This document shows positions 33,585-42,968 of a stretch of DNA of 64,000 nucleotides, in pieces. Source of the DNA: Staphylococcus sp. NRL 16/872. Lineage in GTDB: Bacteria; Bacillota; Bacilli; Staphylococcales; Staphylococcaceae. The notes under the pieces were generated by a model. It made no database searches, was not told where the DNA came from, and was given only the letters and a program-made list of their open reading frames with translations. The position numbers and the translations under genes were made by a program. The first letter of the stretch is position 1. The number at the start of each line of letters is the position of its first letter. The stretch lies in assembly GCF_022815905.2 (NCBI RefSeq), contig NZ_CP119327.1, positions 1,054,001 to 1,118,000 on the forward strand, written 5' to 3'.

Positions 33585-35177
33585 TTATTTATTGAATCCG
33601 CCAGATTTAGCAATTTCTTCAACTTCTGGACCGAATTTTTTGAAGTTTTCTTCAAATCGTTTAATTAAGTCATCAGCTTGTTCACGATATTTATCTGAAT
33701 CGCTCCATGCATTGATTGGGTTCAAGATTGTTTTAGGAACATCTTCCATTTCAGTAGGTATGCTTAAGCCAAATTTTTCATCTTTAGTAAATTCAGCATT
33801 TTTTAATTTACCAGTGATAGCTTGGTCAACCATGTAGCGTGTGTAGTGTAAGCTAATACGACGACCTACACCGTATTTACCACCAGTCCATCCTGTGTTT
33901 ACTAAATAAACATCTACATCATGTTCATCAATTAATTCACCTAATAAATTAGCATATTTAATAGGATTTAATGGTAAGAATGGTGCACCGAAACATGTTG
34001 AGAATGATGGTTCAGGTTCTGTTACACCACGTTCTGTTCCAGCTAATTTAGAAGTGAAACCACTTAAGAAATGATACATAGCCTGTTGTTTAGATAATTT
34101 GGCGATTGGAGGAAGGACTCCGAATGCATCTGCAGTTAAGAAGATAATTGTATTAGGGTGTGCTGCTTTTGATGGTAATACAATATTATCAATATGGTGA
34201 ATAGGGTACGCTGCACGTGTATTTTCAGTGTTAGTATTATCGTCGAAATCCACACGACCACGTTCGTCAACTACAGTATTTTCTAAAATAGTACCGTATT
34301 TAATAGCATTAAAGATTTGAGGTTCTTTCTCTTTTGAAAGATTAATTGCTTTAGCATAGCATCCGCCTTCAATATTAAAGACACCATTTTTATTCCAACC
34401 GTGTTCATCATCACCGATTAATTTGCGGTCTGGTGCAGCAGATAATGTTGTTTTACCAGTTCCTGATAAACCGAAGAATAAAGCTACATCGCCTTTATTT
34501 CCTACGTTTGCAGAGCAGTGCATACTCATAATATCTTGCATTGGTAATAAATAGTTCATTACTGAGAAGATACCTTTTTTCATTTCTCCAGCGTATTCAG
34601 TACCACCGATTAAAATTGTTTTATGTTTGAATGAAATGATGACAAATGTTTCAGATTTAGTACCATCTACTTCTGGATCTGCTTTAAAATGAGGTGCTGA
34701 AACAATTGTGAAGTTAGCTTTAATATCTTTAGCTTCGTCTAATGAATCAGGTCTGATAAACATGTTTTGTGCGAATAGGTTATGCCATGCTAATTCGTTG
34801 ATAACCGTTAATTTAAGTTGAGTATCTTTGTCACTTCCAGCATAACCGTTGAAAACGTAGAGTTCATCTTTTTTATCAAGATAGTCTAAAACTTTATTGT
34901 AGAGATTTAAGAAAGTTTCTTCATCAATAGGTTGGTTAATATCTCCCCAGTGGATATTATCTTTATAAGAAGGTTCAGTTACGATGAATTTATCTTTAGG
35001 TGAACGTCCAGTATATTTACCAGTACTTGCGTTGATTGCTCCTAGTTCAGTTAATTCACCTTCGTTGTTATCTAAAATTTTATTGTAAAGTTGTGTAGTA
35101 GAAAGTTGGAACAGTGAACTTTCTTTCTCTAATAAGTGTTTAATTTTAGGTGTTTCGCTGTATGTATCTACTGACAT
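33585..35177 (-). CDS. pckA: Phosphoenolpyruvate carboxykinase (ATP)
   Basis: A 530-aa ATP-dependent PEPCK converting oxaloacetate to PEP, the entry to gluconeogenesis. Motifs: the substrate site [17 protein letters not shown]-loop [10 protein letters not shown], metal Asp in LIGDDEHGW and C-terminal [13 protein letters not shown]. The start is ATG 35177 after GGAGGG (an upstream ATG at 35195 lacks a ribosome site); this gives the same length as I recall for S. aureus PckA. One oddity: the residue after the P-loop in TLSAAPDR is Ala where many homologues have Asp (TLSADP). A cre-like palindrome lies 39 nt upstream. Confidence 0.95.
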   Translation of the reverse strand: MSVDTYSETPKIKHLLEKESSLFQLSTTQLYNKILDNNEGELTELGAINASTGKYTGRSPKDKFIVTEPSYKDNIHWGDINQPIDEETFLNLYNKVLDYLDKKDELYVFNGYAGSDKDTQLKLTVINELAWHNLFAQNMFIRPDSLDEAKDIKANFTIVSAPHFKADPEVDGTKSETFVIISFKHKTILIGGTEYAGEMKKGIFSVMNYLLPMQDIMSMHCSANVGNKGDVALFFGLSGTGKTTLSAAPDRKLIGDDEHGWNKNGVFNIEGGCYAKAINLSKEKEPQIFNAIKYGTILENTVVDERGRVDFDDNTNTENTRAAYPIHHIDNIVLPSKAAHPNTIIFLTADAFGVLPPIAKLSKQQAMYHFLSGFTSKLAGTERGVTEPEPSFSTCFGAPFLPLNPIKYANLLGELIDEHDVDVYLVNTGWTGGKYGVGRRISLHYTRYMVDQAITGKLKNAEFTKDEKFGLSIPTEMEDVPKTILNPINAWSDSDKYREQADDLIKRFEENFKKFGPEVEEIAKSGGFNK

Positions 35178-35215
35178 ACCCAATCCCTCCAGCATCTAAT
35201 TATTAATATATTTCG

Positions 35216-35229
35216 TGTAAGCCTTTACA
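35216..35229 (-). promoter_or_regulatory. cre-like operator upstream of pckA
   Basis: TGTAAGCCTTTACA matches the catabolite-responsive consensus TGWAANCGNTNWCA except for CC in place of the central CG. It lies 39 nt before the pckA start, where CcpA binding would repress gluconeogenesis in glucose. Confidence 0.5.
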
Positions 35230-35297
35230 TTAAATTAGTATAACATAATGGTTTAATTATTCCACCTGGTAAAGACAAAAACTTTTAAAAATCGAAA

Positions 35298-35326
35298 TTG
35301 ACATTGTTAAGGGGATTCGATAGTAT
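35298..35326 (+). promoter_or_regulatory. metK promoter
   Basis: TTGACA (35298-35303) and TAGTAT (35321-35326) are separated by 17 nt, directly before the SAM riboswitch. Confidence 0.65.
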
Positions 35327-35340
35327 AGTTAGTAACGGAT

Positions 35341-35453
35341 TCTCTTATCCTGAGTGGTGGAGGGACATGGACCCAATGAAACCCAGCAACCTCTTTTATA
35401 AAAAGAAAGGTGCCAAACCGTTTGCAGACATATAAGGTCTGAACGATAAGAGC
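35341..35453 (+). ncRNA. SAM-I (S-box) riboswitch controlling metK
   Basis: P1 pairs TCTCTTATC with GATAAGAG. The conserved core reads GTGGTGGAGGGAC, CCAATGAAACCCAGCAACC and AAAGGTGCCAAA. With SAM bound, P1 forms and the downstream terminator stops transcription; without it, metK is read. Confidence 0.95.
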
Positions 35454-35465
35454 GAATGGACGTTT

Positions 35466-35509
35466 AAGAGCCTTCTCTCTATCTTATATAGTGAAGAGGG
35501 CTCTTTTAT
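35466..35509 (+). terminator. Riboswitch-controlled terminator of metK
   Basis: AAGAGCCTTCT pairs with the AGAGGGCTCTT arm (11 bp, one G-T) and is followed by TTATTTT. Its left arm follows the aptamer and can be captured by an antiterminator. Confidence 0.85.
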
Positions 35510-35569
35510 TTTGAGCTCACAATTTAAAAGAGAATTTTCGTAAATATAAAATATATAAAGGAGCAAAAC

Positions 35570-36766
35570 ATGACTTATAATAAACGTTTATTTACTTCAG
35601 AATCAGTGACAGAAGGACACCCTGATAAGATTGCTGACCAAGTTTCTGATGCCATTTTAGACGAAATCTTAAAAGATGATCCAAACGCACGTGTTGCTTG
35701 TGAAACAGCAGTTACTACAGGCATGGCTTTAATTGCAGGAGAAATTTCTACTACTACATATGTTGATATTCCTAAAGTAGTGCGAGAAACGATTAAAAAT
35801 ATTGGTTATACACGCGCAAAATATGGTTATGATTATCAAACAATGGCAGTATTAACTGCGATTGATGAACAATCTCCAGATATTGCTCAAGGTGTAGATA
35901 AAGCATTAGAGTACCGTGAAGATATTTCAGAAGAAGAAATCGAAGCAACTGGTGCTGGAGACCAAGGTCTAATGTTTGGCTATGCAACAAATGAAACAGA
36001 AACATATATGCCTTTACCAATCTTCTTATCGCATCAACTTGCTAAACGTTTATCAGATGTACGTAAAGATGGCATTCTAGACTACTTACGTCCAGATGGC
36101 AAAGTTCAAGTAACAGTTGAATATGATGAAGATGATAAACCAAAACGTATTGATACAATCGTTGTGTCATCTCAACACGCAGATAATGTTGAACTAGAAC
36201 AAATTCAAAGTGATATTAAAGAACATGTTATTTATCCTACAGTACCAGAAGGTTTAATTGACGAAGAAACTAAATTCTTTATCAATCCTACAGGTCGTTT
36301 CGTAATCGGTGGTCCTCAAGGAGATGCTGGTTTAACAGGTCGCAAAATTATTGTTGATACTTACGGTGGTTATGCACGTCATGGTGGGGGTTGCTTCAGT
36401 GGGAAAGATCCAACTAAAGTAGACCGTTCAGCAGCGTATGCAGCAAGATATGTAGCTAAAAATATTGTTGCAGCTGAGTTAGCTGATCAGTGTGAAGTTC
36501 AATTAGCTTATGCGATTGGCGTAGCTGAACCAGTTTCAATTTCTATTGATACATTTAACACTGGTAAAGTCTCAGAAGCGCAATTAGTTGAAGCAGTTAG
36601 AGCGCACTTCGACTTAAGACCAGCAGGTATTATTAAAATGTTAGATTTAAAACAACCTATTTACAAACAAACTGCAGCTTATGGTCATTTCGGACGTACT
36701 GATGTCTTATTACCATGGGAGAAATTAGACAAAGTTAATGTCCTAAAAGATGCTGTACAAGCATAG
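35570..36766 (+). CDS. metK: S-adenosylmethionine synthetase
   Basis: A 398-aa methionine adenosyltransferase making SAM from Met and ATP. Motifs: [33 protein letters not shown] and the P-loop-like [17 protein letters not shown]. Full length with an AAAGGAG ribosome site. Transcription is controlled by the SAM riboswitch upstream, giving product feedback. It is divergent from pckA, the conserved arrangement in Firmicutes. Confidence 0.97.
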   Translation: MTYNKRLFTSESVTEGHPDKIADQVSDAILDEILKDDPNARVACETAVTTGMALIAGEISTTTYVDIPKVVRETIKNIGYTRAKYGYDYQTMAVLTAIDEQSPDIAQGVDKALEYREDISEEEIEATGAGDQGLMFGYATNETETYMPLPIFLSHQLAKRLSDVRKDGILDYLRPDGKVQVTVEYDEDDKPKRIDTIVVSSQHADNVELEQIQSDIKEHVIYPTVPEGLIDEETKFFINPTGRFVIGGPQGDAGLTGRKIIVDTYGGYARHGGGCFSGKDPTKVDRSAAYAARYVAKNIVAAELADQCEVQLAYAIGVAEPVSISIDTFNTGKVSEAQLVEAVRAHFDLRPAGIIKMLDLKQPIYKQTAAYGHFGRTDVLLPWEKLDKVNVLKDAVQA

Positions 36767-36923
36767 CAGCCTTTATTGAAGTTTTGATGATTTATATCGA
36801 AATTATTAATCATTTCTATTATAATGAAGATTATTGATAGTATAAAAGGAAGTTTGTTGACAAAGTCATTTTAAGTTTAAAGACTGAAAAGCTTTGTCCA
36901 AAGTCTGAAGGAGCGTTGTTTTA

Positions 36924-37832
36924 ATGAATTCATTAGGGCCAATTGAAATTGGTTTGATTGTAGCGATCATAGTTGCAATAATATGTTTAATATTATTCTT
37001 AGTTACCTTGAAAAGTAAAAATAATATTAAACAGAAAACGAAAGAAGAATATAGTTTAAAAGAAAAGCAAATGTTGGAGTCACATGAAGAAGCATTAGAA
37101 AAAGAACGTATCGAAAATAAGAAACAAGTCACTAGACAAAAAGAAGATTTCGATACGGCTATAAGCGGTAAAAACCGTGAAATTGATGCTTTAAAACTTT
37201 TCTCTAAAAATAAAAGTGAATATGTAACGGATATGCGATTAATAGGTATTCGTGACCGATTAGTTAATGAAAAACGTATCCGACGTGATGACATGCACAT
37301 TATGGCGAATATCTTTTTACCGAGTAATGAGTTTAATGATATTCAACGCATTAGTCATTTAGTATTAACACGTACTGGTCTTTATATCATTGATTCTCAA
37401 TTGTTAAAAGGACATGTTTACAATGGTATTAGTGGTAATCAATTCCAAGAGTTACCGATGATGGAGCAAGTATTTAATACGCTTGATTTAGATGCGAAAT
37501 CACCTCAGACATTAGTATTAGATCAGAATGATGATGAATCTTCTTTATCATTTATTAATTATTCTGATCAACTTAAAGCAATTGAAAAGTTAGCGACTGA
37601 TTTACAAACTGAATTAGGTACGAAATATACACCAACTTCTATTATGTATTTCAATCCAAAACGTGATGGAGATGTAACGATTTCAAATTACGCGCAAAGT
37701 TCAAGTGTTAAAGTGTTAGTAGGTCCTGAACAATTAGATGAGTTCTTTAATAAGTTTGTGTTCCATGGACGAATTCAATTTAATGTTGAAGAATTACAAT
37801 CTATCATGGATAAAATTGAAACGTTTAATTAA
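36924..37832 (+). CDS. Membrane-anchored coiled-coil protein with NERD-like domain
   Basis: A 302-aa protein conserved next to metK in staphylococci. There is one N-terminal transmembrane helix (IGLIVAIIVAIICLILFLV), then a charged coiled coil (about 35-95). The C-terminal alpha/beta domain resembles NERD (nuclease-related) modules: RRDDMHIMANIFLPSNEFND, followed by LVLTRTGLYIIDSQLLKG. Catalytic residues are not certain. Function is unknown. ATG 36924 follows GAAGGAG. It ends at a perfect terminator. Confidence 0.7.
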   Translation: MNSLGPIEIGLIVAIIVAIICLILFLVTLKSKNNIKQKTKEEYSLKEKQMLESHEEALEKERIENKKQVTRQKEDFDTAISGKNREIDALKLFSKNKSEYVTDMRLIGIRDRLVNEKRIRRDDMHIMANIFLPSNEFNDIQRISHLVLTRTGLYIIDSQLLKGHVYNGISGNQFQELPMMEQVFNTLDLDAKSPQTLVLDQNDDESSLSFINYSDQLKAIEKLATDLQTELGTKYTPTSIMYFNPKRDGDVTISNYAQSSSVKVLVGPEQLDEFFNKFVFHGRIQFNVEELQSIMDKIETFN

Positions 37833-37837
37833 TATTC

Positions 37838-37872
37838 AAACGCTAGGAAGATTAATCTTCCTAGCGTTTTTT
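37838..37872 (+). terminator. Terminator after the NERD-like gene
   Basis: AAACGCTAGGAAGAT and ATCTTCCTAGCGTTT are perfectly complementary, followed by TTT. Confidence 0.85.
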
Positions 37873-37884
37873 GTGCTTGAATGG

Positions 37885-38010
37885 TTCTAAGATAGATGTT
37901 CACTCACTTAAGTTGCTGCGCGTTCCTGGGGTGCCGTCTCAGCCTCGGTCTTCGACAGGCACTGTTCCCTTAGGAGTCTACGCAACTACGTTTCGTTATC
38001 TATCTTAGAA
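37885..38010. repeat. Inverted-repeat-bounded intergenic element, copy 1
   Basis: A 126-bp element bounded by TTCTAAGATAGAT (37885-37897) and its exact inverse ATCTATCTTAGAA (37998-38010). Inside lie a second inverted pair (TTGCTGCGC with GCAACTACG-type sequence) and GC-rich sequence unlike the AT-rich surroundings. There is no ORF. Related arms recur at 50.03-50.49 kb. The remaining gap to 38,282 is AT-rich promoter sequence with no recognisable gene. Confidence 0.75.
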
Positions 38011-38282
38011 CTCCTGACACAAGTTCACTCGCAATTGTTTTCAATAATATTTTTAACATAGTCATTATAACTACAATCAATAACTACTTATTTTAGAATT
38101 TTTTAACTAAGTTTGTATTGATGTTCATTTTTACAATGCTTTAAATTCTCTCAGGTGCGCACATTGTCATTATTAATATATTTTTGTATTAAGGTAAGAG
38201 GTTTTAGGGAATAAAATAATATCATCTTATACATAATACATGTTATAAATAAAGCATATGATAAATAGTGGGAGGTTCTACA

Positions 38283-39119
38283 ATGGAAACAATTGAATTT
38301 TATAATGGGCATCACATGCCAAAATTAGGGCTTGGTACGTTTAGAGTTGAAAATGATGAAACATGTAAAGAAGCAGTGAAGCATGCAATTAAATCGGGAT
38401 ATCGTAGTATCGATACAGCTAAAGTGTATGGTAATGAAGAACAAGTTGGTTTAGGTATTAAAGAAGGACTTGAAGCAACTGGTTTAAGTCGTGAAGATAT
38501 CTTTGTCACATCTAAGCTATATTTCGAAGACTTTGGTCGTGAAAATGTGGCTCAAGCGTATGAAACTAGTATTAAAAAACTAGGTCTAGATTATTTAGAT
38601 TTATACTTAGTGCACTGGCCAGGTACGAACGAAGCAGTGATGATTGATACGTGGAAAGGTATGGAAGATTTATATAAAGATAGCAAAGTGAAAAATATTG
38701 GTGTAAGTAACTTCCAACCGGAACATCTTGAAGCGTTATTAGCTCAAGTGTCAATTAAACCTGTAATCAATCAAGTTGAATTTCATCCTTATTTTACGCA
38801 AAATGAATTAAGAAAATATTTGAATGCGCAAAAAATTTATATGGAATCATGGTCACCATTAATGAACGCTCAAATTTTAGATGATGAAACTTTAGTAGAG
38901 ATTGGGAAAGAAATAGGCAAATCACCAGCGCAAATTATTATTCGTTGGAACATTCAACACGGTGTAGTCGTGATTCCTAAATCAATTACACCTAGTAGAA
39001 TAGAAGAAAATATTGAGGTATTTGATTTTGAATTATCTGAAGATCAGATGACACGTATTGATCATTTAAATAAAGATAAAAGAGTAGGACCAGATCCAAA
39101 TACATTTGAAGGTCACTAA
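38283..39119 (+). CDS. Aldo/keto reductase
   Basis: A 278-aa NADPH-dependent aldo/keto reductase with the catalytic tetrad in place: Asp and Tyr in YRSIDTAKVYGNE, Lys in FVTSKLYFED and His in LYLVHWPG. The cofactor region is IPKSITPSRIEENI. It is close to B. subtilis YtbE/YvgN-type enzymes that reduce methylglyoxal and other aldehydes; the substrate here is inferred. ATG 38283 follows GGGAGG. It ends at a hairpin facing the crcB genes. Confidence 0.88.
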   Translation: METIEFYNGHHMPKLGLGTFRVENDETCKEAVKHAIKSGYRSIDTAKVYGNEEQVGLGIKEGLEATGLSREDIFVTSKLYFEDFGRENVAQAYETSIKKLGLDYLDLYLVHWPGTNEAVMIDTWKGMEDLYKDSKVKNIGVSNFQPEHLEALLAQVSIKPVINQVEFHPYFTQNELRKYLNAQKIYMESWSPLMNAQILDDETLVEIGKEIGKSPAQIIIRWNIQHGVVVIPKSITPSRIEENIEVFDFELSEDQMTRIDHLNKDKRVGPDPNTFEGH

Positions 39120-39127
39120 ATGAAAAA

Positions 39128-39171
39128 TAGCTACACATTGACTGTTTCGCGATATAGTCGATGTGTAGCTA
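39128..39171. terminator. Bidirectional terminator between aldo/keto reductase and crcB2
   Basis: TAGCTACACATTGACT pairs with AGTCGATGTGTAGCTA, with short A/T runs on both sides. Confidence 0.65.
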
Positions 39172-39176
39172 CTTGT

Positions 39177-39530
39177 TTAAATTAAATAACCTATATAACA
39201 TGCTAAAAATCCTACAATAAATTGTAAAATTGTATAACCAATAAAATGTAGTGGTTTAAACTTAGGAGTTATAAAATTGACTAATTCATATGATAATGTT
39301 GAGAAAGTCGTTAAGCCACCTAAGAAACCAGTAGTAAAGAATAGGCTAAATGATGGATGATTAAGTGTAACGCCAAGTGTTAATCCTATTAAAAAACTTC
39401 CAACGATATTTACTATTAGTGTTGCTAGGGGTAGTGGGGAAGACCATTTACTTTTTGTAAAGTCCGTTAACCAAGCTCTTACTACTGCGCCTAAACCGCC
39501 ACCTAGCATAATTAATAAACCATTAATCAT
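39177..39530 (-). CDS. crcB2: Fluoride exporter Fluc/CrcB, second subunit
   Basis: A 117-aa four-helix membrane protein of the Fluc/CrcB family. Family marks are [28 protein letters not shown] and [18 protein letters not shown] with the conserved Asn and Phe residues. Fluc channels are dual-topology dimers; tandem genes like this pair usually encode an obligate heterodimer. It starts within the last 4 nt of crcB1 (ATGA-type overlap). Confidence 0.92.
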   Translation of the reverse strand: MINGLLIMLGGGLGAVVRAWLTDFTKSKWSSPLPLATLIVNIVGSFLIGLTLGVTLNHPSFSLFFTTGFLGGLTTFSTLSYELVNFITPKFKPLHFIGYTILQFIVGFLACYIGYLI

Positions 39531-39892
39531 TTAGAACGCCCTCCTAATTTCACCCCTATACCACATACTATAATTCCTACAATATAACTAACTAAAGCGT
39601 AAATGAATAATAATGTAAAGGAATGATGATGAAACATTTTAACAAGTTCTAATTGAAATGTTGAAAATGTAGTTAAGGCACCTAAAAATCCGGTAGTAAG
39701 ACCTTTTTTTAATATAGGATGGTCTTTAAAGTACTGAATAACTATAGTTGAAAGGTATCCCATTAGAATGGCACCAACTAAATTAGCTATTAAAGTACCT
39801 ATTGGAAAGGCAGTGCCATCATTTAAAAAAGATATGAGATATCTAAGCAATGCACCTACCATTCCACCTATAAAGACAAAAATATATTGCAT
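39527..39892 (-). CDS. crcB1: Fluoride exporter Fluc/CrcB, first subunit
   Basis: A 121-aa Fluc/CrcB protein with [29 protein letters not shown] and [17 protein letters not shown]. It is the upstream gene of the pair; with crcB2 it should form the fluoride channel. AAAGGTG precedes ATG 39892. I searched the upstream sequence by eye and saw no fluoride riboswitch. Confidence 0.92.
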   Translation of the reverse strand: MQYIFVFIGGMVGALLRYLISFLNDGTAFPIGTLIANLVGAILMGYLSTIVIQYFKDHPILKKGLTTGFLGALTTFSTFQLELVKMFHHHSFTLLFIYALVSYIVGIIVCGIGVKLGGRSK

Positions 39893-39954
39893 GAACTTTC
39901 ACCTTTAATTTGAAAATATTTTAATTTTTGAATGCTTAAAATTTTCGCTAAAAA

Positions 39955-40260
39955 TTAAGAAAAAACACCAAATGTTGTAATTGAGGCGAAAATATGGAAC
40001 AGGATAACGACTAAAATAATAAAAGGTAAAATTTTAGTTGCAGTTCTTAGCTTATCTTTTTTGGAACCAAGATGTTTAATTGCTTTATCTGAAAATATAA
40101 TTGAAGTAATTAAAATAATTACATTGAGAATACTACAAGCAATTAATAAATATTTTATTGATGTAATTTGTTTACTTAATAATGGATTAAATGTATTAAA
40201 ATAAAAACTTATAATTAATAATACAACTGAAATAACAAAGTACTTATTAGATTTCGACAT
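39955..40260 (-). CDS. Small membrane protein, unknown
   Basis: A 101-aa protein with three hydrophobic segments (FVISVVLLIISFYF, YLLIACSILNVIILITSIIF, ILPFIILVVILFHIFASIT) and a basic loop (SKKDKLRTATK). ATG 40260 follows AGGAGG; the longer reading has no ribosome site. I do not recognise the family. It may share transcription with the crcB genes downstream. The 270-nt gap to 40,531 is AT-rich with no gene or clear structure. Confidence 0.7.
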   Translation of the reverse strand: MSKSNKYFVISVVLLIISFYFNTFNPLLSKQITSIKYLLIACSILNVIILITSIIFSDKAIKHLGSKKDKLRTATKILPFIILVVILFHIFASITTFGVFS

Positions 40261-40531
40261 ATTGAACCTCCTGTGCGACATCATTACATTATATTACCAT
40301 ATTTATAGAATTGGATACTAGCACGTTATAGTAGGGGGGATTCATTTTCAAAAATAAGCAAAACATTCGCGAACTATCACTAAGAATGATATAAATAGTT
40401 TATAATCATTTAACTTTACGAAATTGAAAATATCATATAAAGTTCATAATAAAATATACATATTTGAAATTTAAGTTCATACTATCAGTATATTTCTAGA
40501 TTCGTAAAAATTAATTTGGAGGAATAGTAAG

Positions 40532-41245
40532 ATGGCTAAACTAAATGTAGAAGTATTTGCGGATGGCGCAGATATCGAACAAATGAAAGCAGCATATAAA
40601 AATAAAGAAGTGGATGGTTTCACAACTAACCCTAGTTTAATGGCAAAAGCAGGTGTTACTGATTATAAAGCATTTGCTGAAGAAGCGGTTCGCGAAATTC
40701 CTGATGCATCTATTTCATTTGAAGTGTTCTCAGATGATTTAGAAACTATGGAAAAAGAAGCTGAAATCTTAAAACAATATGGTGAGAATGTATTTGTTAA
40801 AATTCCAATTGTAAATTCTAAAGGTGAATCAACAATTTCATTAATTAAAAAATTATCAGCAGATAACGTTCGTTTAAATGTAACTGCAGTTTATACAATT
40901 GAACAAGTAAAAGAAATTACTGAAGCGGTAACTGCTGGAGTACCTACTTATATTTCAGTATTTGCTGGACGTATTGCAGATACAGGTGTAGATCCACTTC
41001 CATTAGTGAAAGAATCTGTTGAAGTTGCACATAGTAAAGAAGGCGTTAAATTATTATGGGCAAGCTGCCGTGAAACATTTAACGTAATTCAAGCTGACCA
41101 ACTTGGTGTCGATATTATTACATGTCCTGCTGACGTTGTGAAAAAAGTAAACACTAACCTAGGTCGTGACATTAATGAATTATCAGTAGATACTGTTAAA
41201 GGTTTCGCTAAAGATATTCAAAGTTCAGGATTATCTATCTTATAA
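40532..41245 (+). CDS. Transaldolase-family protein
   Basis: A 237-aa protein of the small transaldolase/fructose-6-phosphate aldolase family. TTNPSLMAKAG and the Schiff-base Lys in VFVKIPIVNSKG are visible, as is YISVFAGRIADTGVDP. It may serve the non-oxidative pentose phosphate pathway in staphylococci; the precise substrate is inferred. A strong GGAGG precedes ATG 40532, and codon use is that of a highly expressed gene. Confidence 0.88.
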   Translation: MAKLNVEVFADGADIEQMKAAYKNKEVDGFTTNPSLMAKAGVTDYKAFAEEAVREIPDASISFEVFSDDLETMEKEAEILKQYGENVFVKIPIVNSKGESTISLIKKLSADNVRLNVTAVYTIEQVKEITEAVTAGVPTYISVFAGRIADTGVDPLPLVKESVEVAHSKEGVKLLWASCRETFNVIQADQLGVDIITCPADVVKKVNTNLGRDINELSVDTVKGFAKDIQSSGLSIL

Positions 41246-41260
41246 TTTTAAAATAAATGA

Positions 41261-41316
41261 AAAAGAGCGAATCAGAAATCTTTTTGGTTAAAATGGATTT
41301 CTGGTTCGCTTCTTTT
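41261..41316 (+). terminator. Terminator after transaldolase gene
   Basis: AGAGCGAATCAGAAATC and GATTTCTGGTTCGCTTCT form a long stem with one or two mismatches, followed by TTTATTTTT. Confidence 0.8.
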
Positions 41317-41402
41317 ATTTTTAGAGCATAACATCTTGCTACTCTTCATAAACTCCGATAAGATTTATGAGTAAGAGAGGAAAAGGAGAGAAACAACTAA
41401 GT

Positions 41403-41852
41403 ATGAAACAAACAGCCTTTGAACAAAAAGTTAAAAAGCAATTATGGTTTTTAAACAAAAAAGAGAAAAAATTACTTGAAGATAAATTGACTATGCATCA
41501 TCAAAAAAATGATGAATATAATTATCATAAACCAGTTACCTTTGCTAACGCCTTTTTAAAACAATATATTTTTAAAGAAAAAAGTACTTCAAGCACGAGT
41601 TTATTTATAATGTTAATCGTGATGGTCATCATTTATGCATTGTTATTAGGTTTATTCTTAGCCGGATTTATCACGAGTTTAACGGCAGTAAATTATTTCG
41701 TTAATCCTCAAGTTGCTATGCCAGTTATAAATGTTCTTTTAATTTTAATAGGTGCAATCCTATTAGCTTTAGTCAGTTTATTATTAATTAAATCGGTGAC
41801 AGCGCTATTTACTAAAAAATTGTTAGAGTACAAATTTAATAAAACGTCGTAG
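41403..41852 (+). CDS. HAAS-like membrane protein
   Basis: A 149-aa protein. The N-terminal soluble helices (KQLWFLNKKEKKLLEDKLTM) resemble HAAS/DUF1129-type signalling domains. Two transmembrane helices follow (IMLIVMVIIYALLLGLFLAG; VLLILIGAILLALVSLLLI). ATG 41403 lies 12 nt from AGGAGAG; ATG 41367 has no ribosome site but is possible. Its 3' end overlaps the convergent ComK-like gene by 17 nt. Function is unknown. Confidence 0.65.
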   Translation: MKQTAFEQKVKKQLWFLNKKEKKLLEDKLTMHHQKNDEYNYHKPVTFANAFLKQYIFKEKSTSSTSLFIMLIVMVIIYALLLGLFLAGFITSLTAVNYFVNPQVAMPVINVLLILIGAILLALVSLLLIKSVTALFTKKLLEYKFNKTS

Positions 41853-42282
41853 ATTTTTGTACTAAATGAAATAATAATAGGCTTTCTTGCCATTTCTTAT
41901 AGATCAACGTATAAGGTTCGTCAATTTTAAATTGAATTGAATTATCGAACGTTACGATAGTTCCAGTGCTGTTAGACGTTAAGCCTACAATCGCTTGTGC
42001 ATTTAAATAAACTTGTAATGGAGCGCGTTGTTGCTTCACTGGGAAGAGAATCACTTTATTAGAAATATATAATGGTACTAATTTATTAATTGCCAACAGA
42101 CGTTTCGCTAACTTTACTTGCTGTGAATAAGAACGTTGATATTGCTCTAAATAATAAATCAGTACCTTTTTTATTGGAAAAGGCAGTACCATGTCATAGG
42201 TCGTAAAGCAACACTTTGTCTTAAGCGAACTACCTGACATAGTTTGAATATATAATAAATTGTATGAATTATGTGGTAGCAT
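41836..42282 (-). CDS. ComK-like protein downstream of sigS (EcfX-type)
   Basis: A 148-aa protein with ComK-family features: LPLYISN-type strand before KVILFPVKQQRAPLQVYLN, then GTIVTFDNSIQFKIDEPYT. It is shorter than ComK (192 aa in B. subtilis). In S. aureus a gene named ecfX occupies this place after sigS. It overlaps the sigma gene, so the two are co-transcribed. It may act with the sigma factor as a regulator; this is inference. ATG 42282 follows AGGTG, with a GTG at 42291 as alternative. Confidence 0.65.
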   Translation of the reverse strand: MLPHNSYNLLYIQTMSGSSLKTKCCFTTYDMVLPFPIKKVLIYYLEQYQRSYSQQVKLAKRLLAINKLVPLYISNKVILFPVKQQRAPLQVYLNAQAIVGLTSNSTGTIVTFDNSIQFKIDEPYTLIYKKWQESLLLFHLVQKSTTFY

Positions 42283-42283
42283 G

Positions 42284-42763
42284 TTATACACCTACTTGAT
42301 AATAAGTTTGTAATTTATTAAACGCTGAGGATTTATATTTTTTAATAGTAGTGGTTGAGACACCCATTAACTTAGCAATTTCATATTGTTTATAACCTTT
42401 TACATAATATGAAAGCCATGTATATTCATGGACTAGAAGAAGGTGTTCAACATCTTGGAGCCAACTATAAAGTTGAGGATAATGGGAAAATTTTAATGAA
42501 GAATTCATAATAGGGGTATCAATATTGACAGTTTCAGGTTTAAATTTTTCCCGTCTAAACAAGTCGATAAGATAGAATTTCAGACGGGTATAAAGAAAAG
42601 AGTTAAGACTTATTGAAGAATTTGAATCATAGACAAGTGACAATTGCCATAATTTAATTAAAAGTAGTTGGTAAAATTCATCATAATTATACTTTATATG
42701 GTATTGTTTTAACAAATAATGAATAATTTTATAATGATTAGTATAGATTTCTTCAAAACTCAA
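42284..42763 (-). CDS. sigS: ECF-type sigma factor SigS
   Basis: A 159-aa sigma factor matching the S. aureus SigS pattern: region 2 (HYKIIHYLLKQYHIKYNYDE, then FYQLLLIKLWQ and TRLKFYLIDLFRRE) and region 4 HTH (YEIAKLMGVSTTTIKKYKSS). SigS is a stress-response sigma factor. The start chosen is TTG 42763, whose product begins MSFEEIYTNHY as in SigS. AAAGGAGG lies 14 nt upstream, a long spacing. ATG 42796 would add 11 residues but has a poor ribosome site and would place the AGGAGG inside the coding sequence. Confidence 0.8.
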   Translation of the reverse strand: MSFEEIYTNHYKIIHYLLKQYHIKYNYDEFYQLLLIKLWQLSLVYDSNSSISLNSFLYTRLKFYLIDLFRREKFKPETVNIDTPIMNSSLKFSHYPQLYSWLQDVEHLLLVHEYTWLSYYVKGYKQYEIAKLMGVSTTTIKKYKSSAFNKLQTYYQVGV

Positions 42764-42968
42764 TGTATTCGAGCTAACCTCCTTTGTTATGTACATAACT
42801 TAATTTTCCGGATAAATAAATATTAATATAGCAACCATGAATTATCATTTGCGTAATTTAAAAAATAGGTGTTAAATAGTAAACATAGAATGACAAAAAC
42901 TATCTATTTATTACATTAAAAGGTTTGTTAGAATAAAATTCTACATTTAATCAGTGGGAGGTATGAAG

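Noticed and set aside
34425..34460. pckA as a pseudogene because of the SAAP change
   Set aside because: The frame is intact over 530 codons and all core catalytic motifs are present.
39893..39954. Fluoride riboswitch before the crcB pair
   Set aside because: The leader is AT-rich and lacks the conserved GGNGATGGC/CTGATG-type core.
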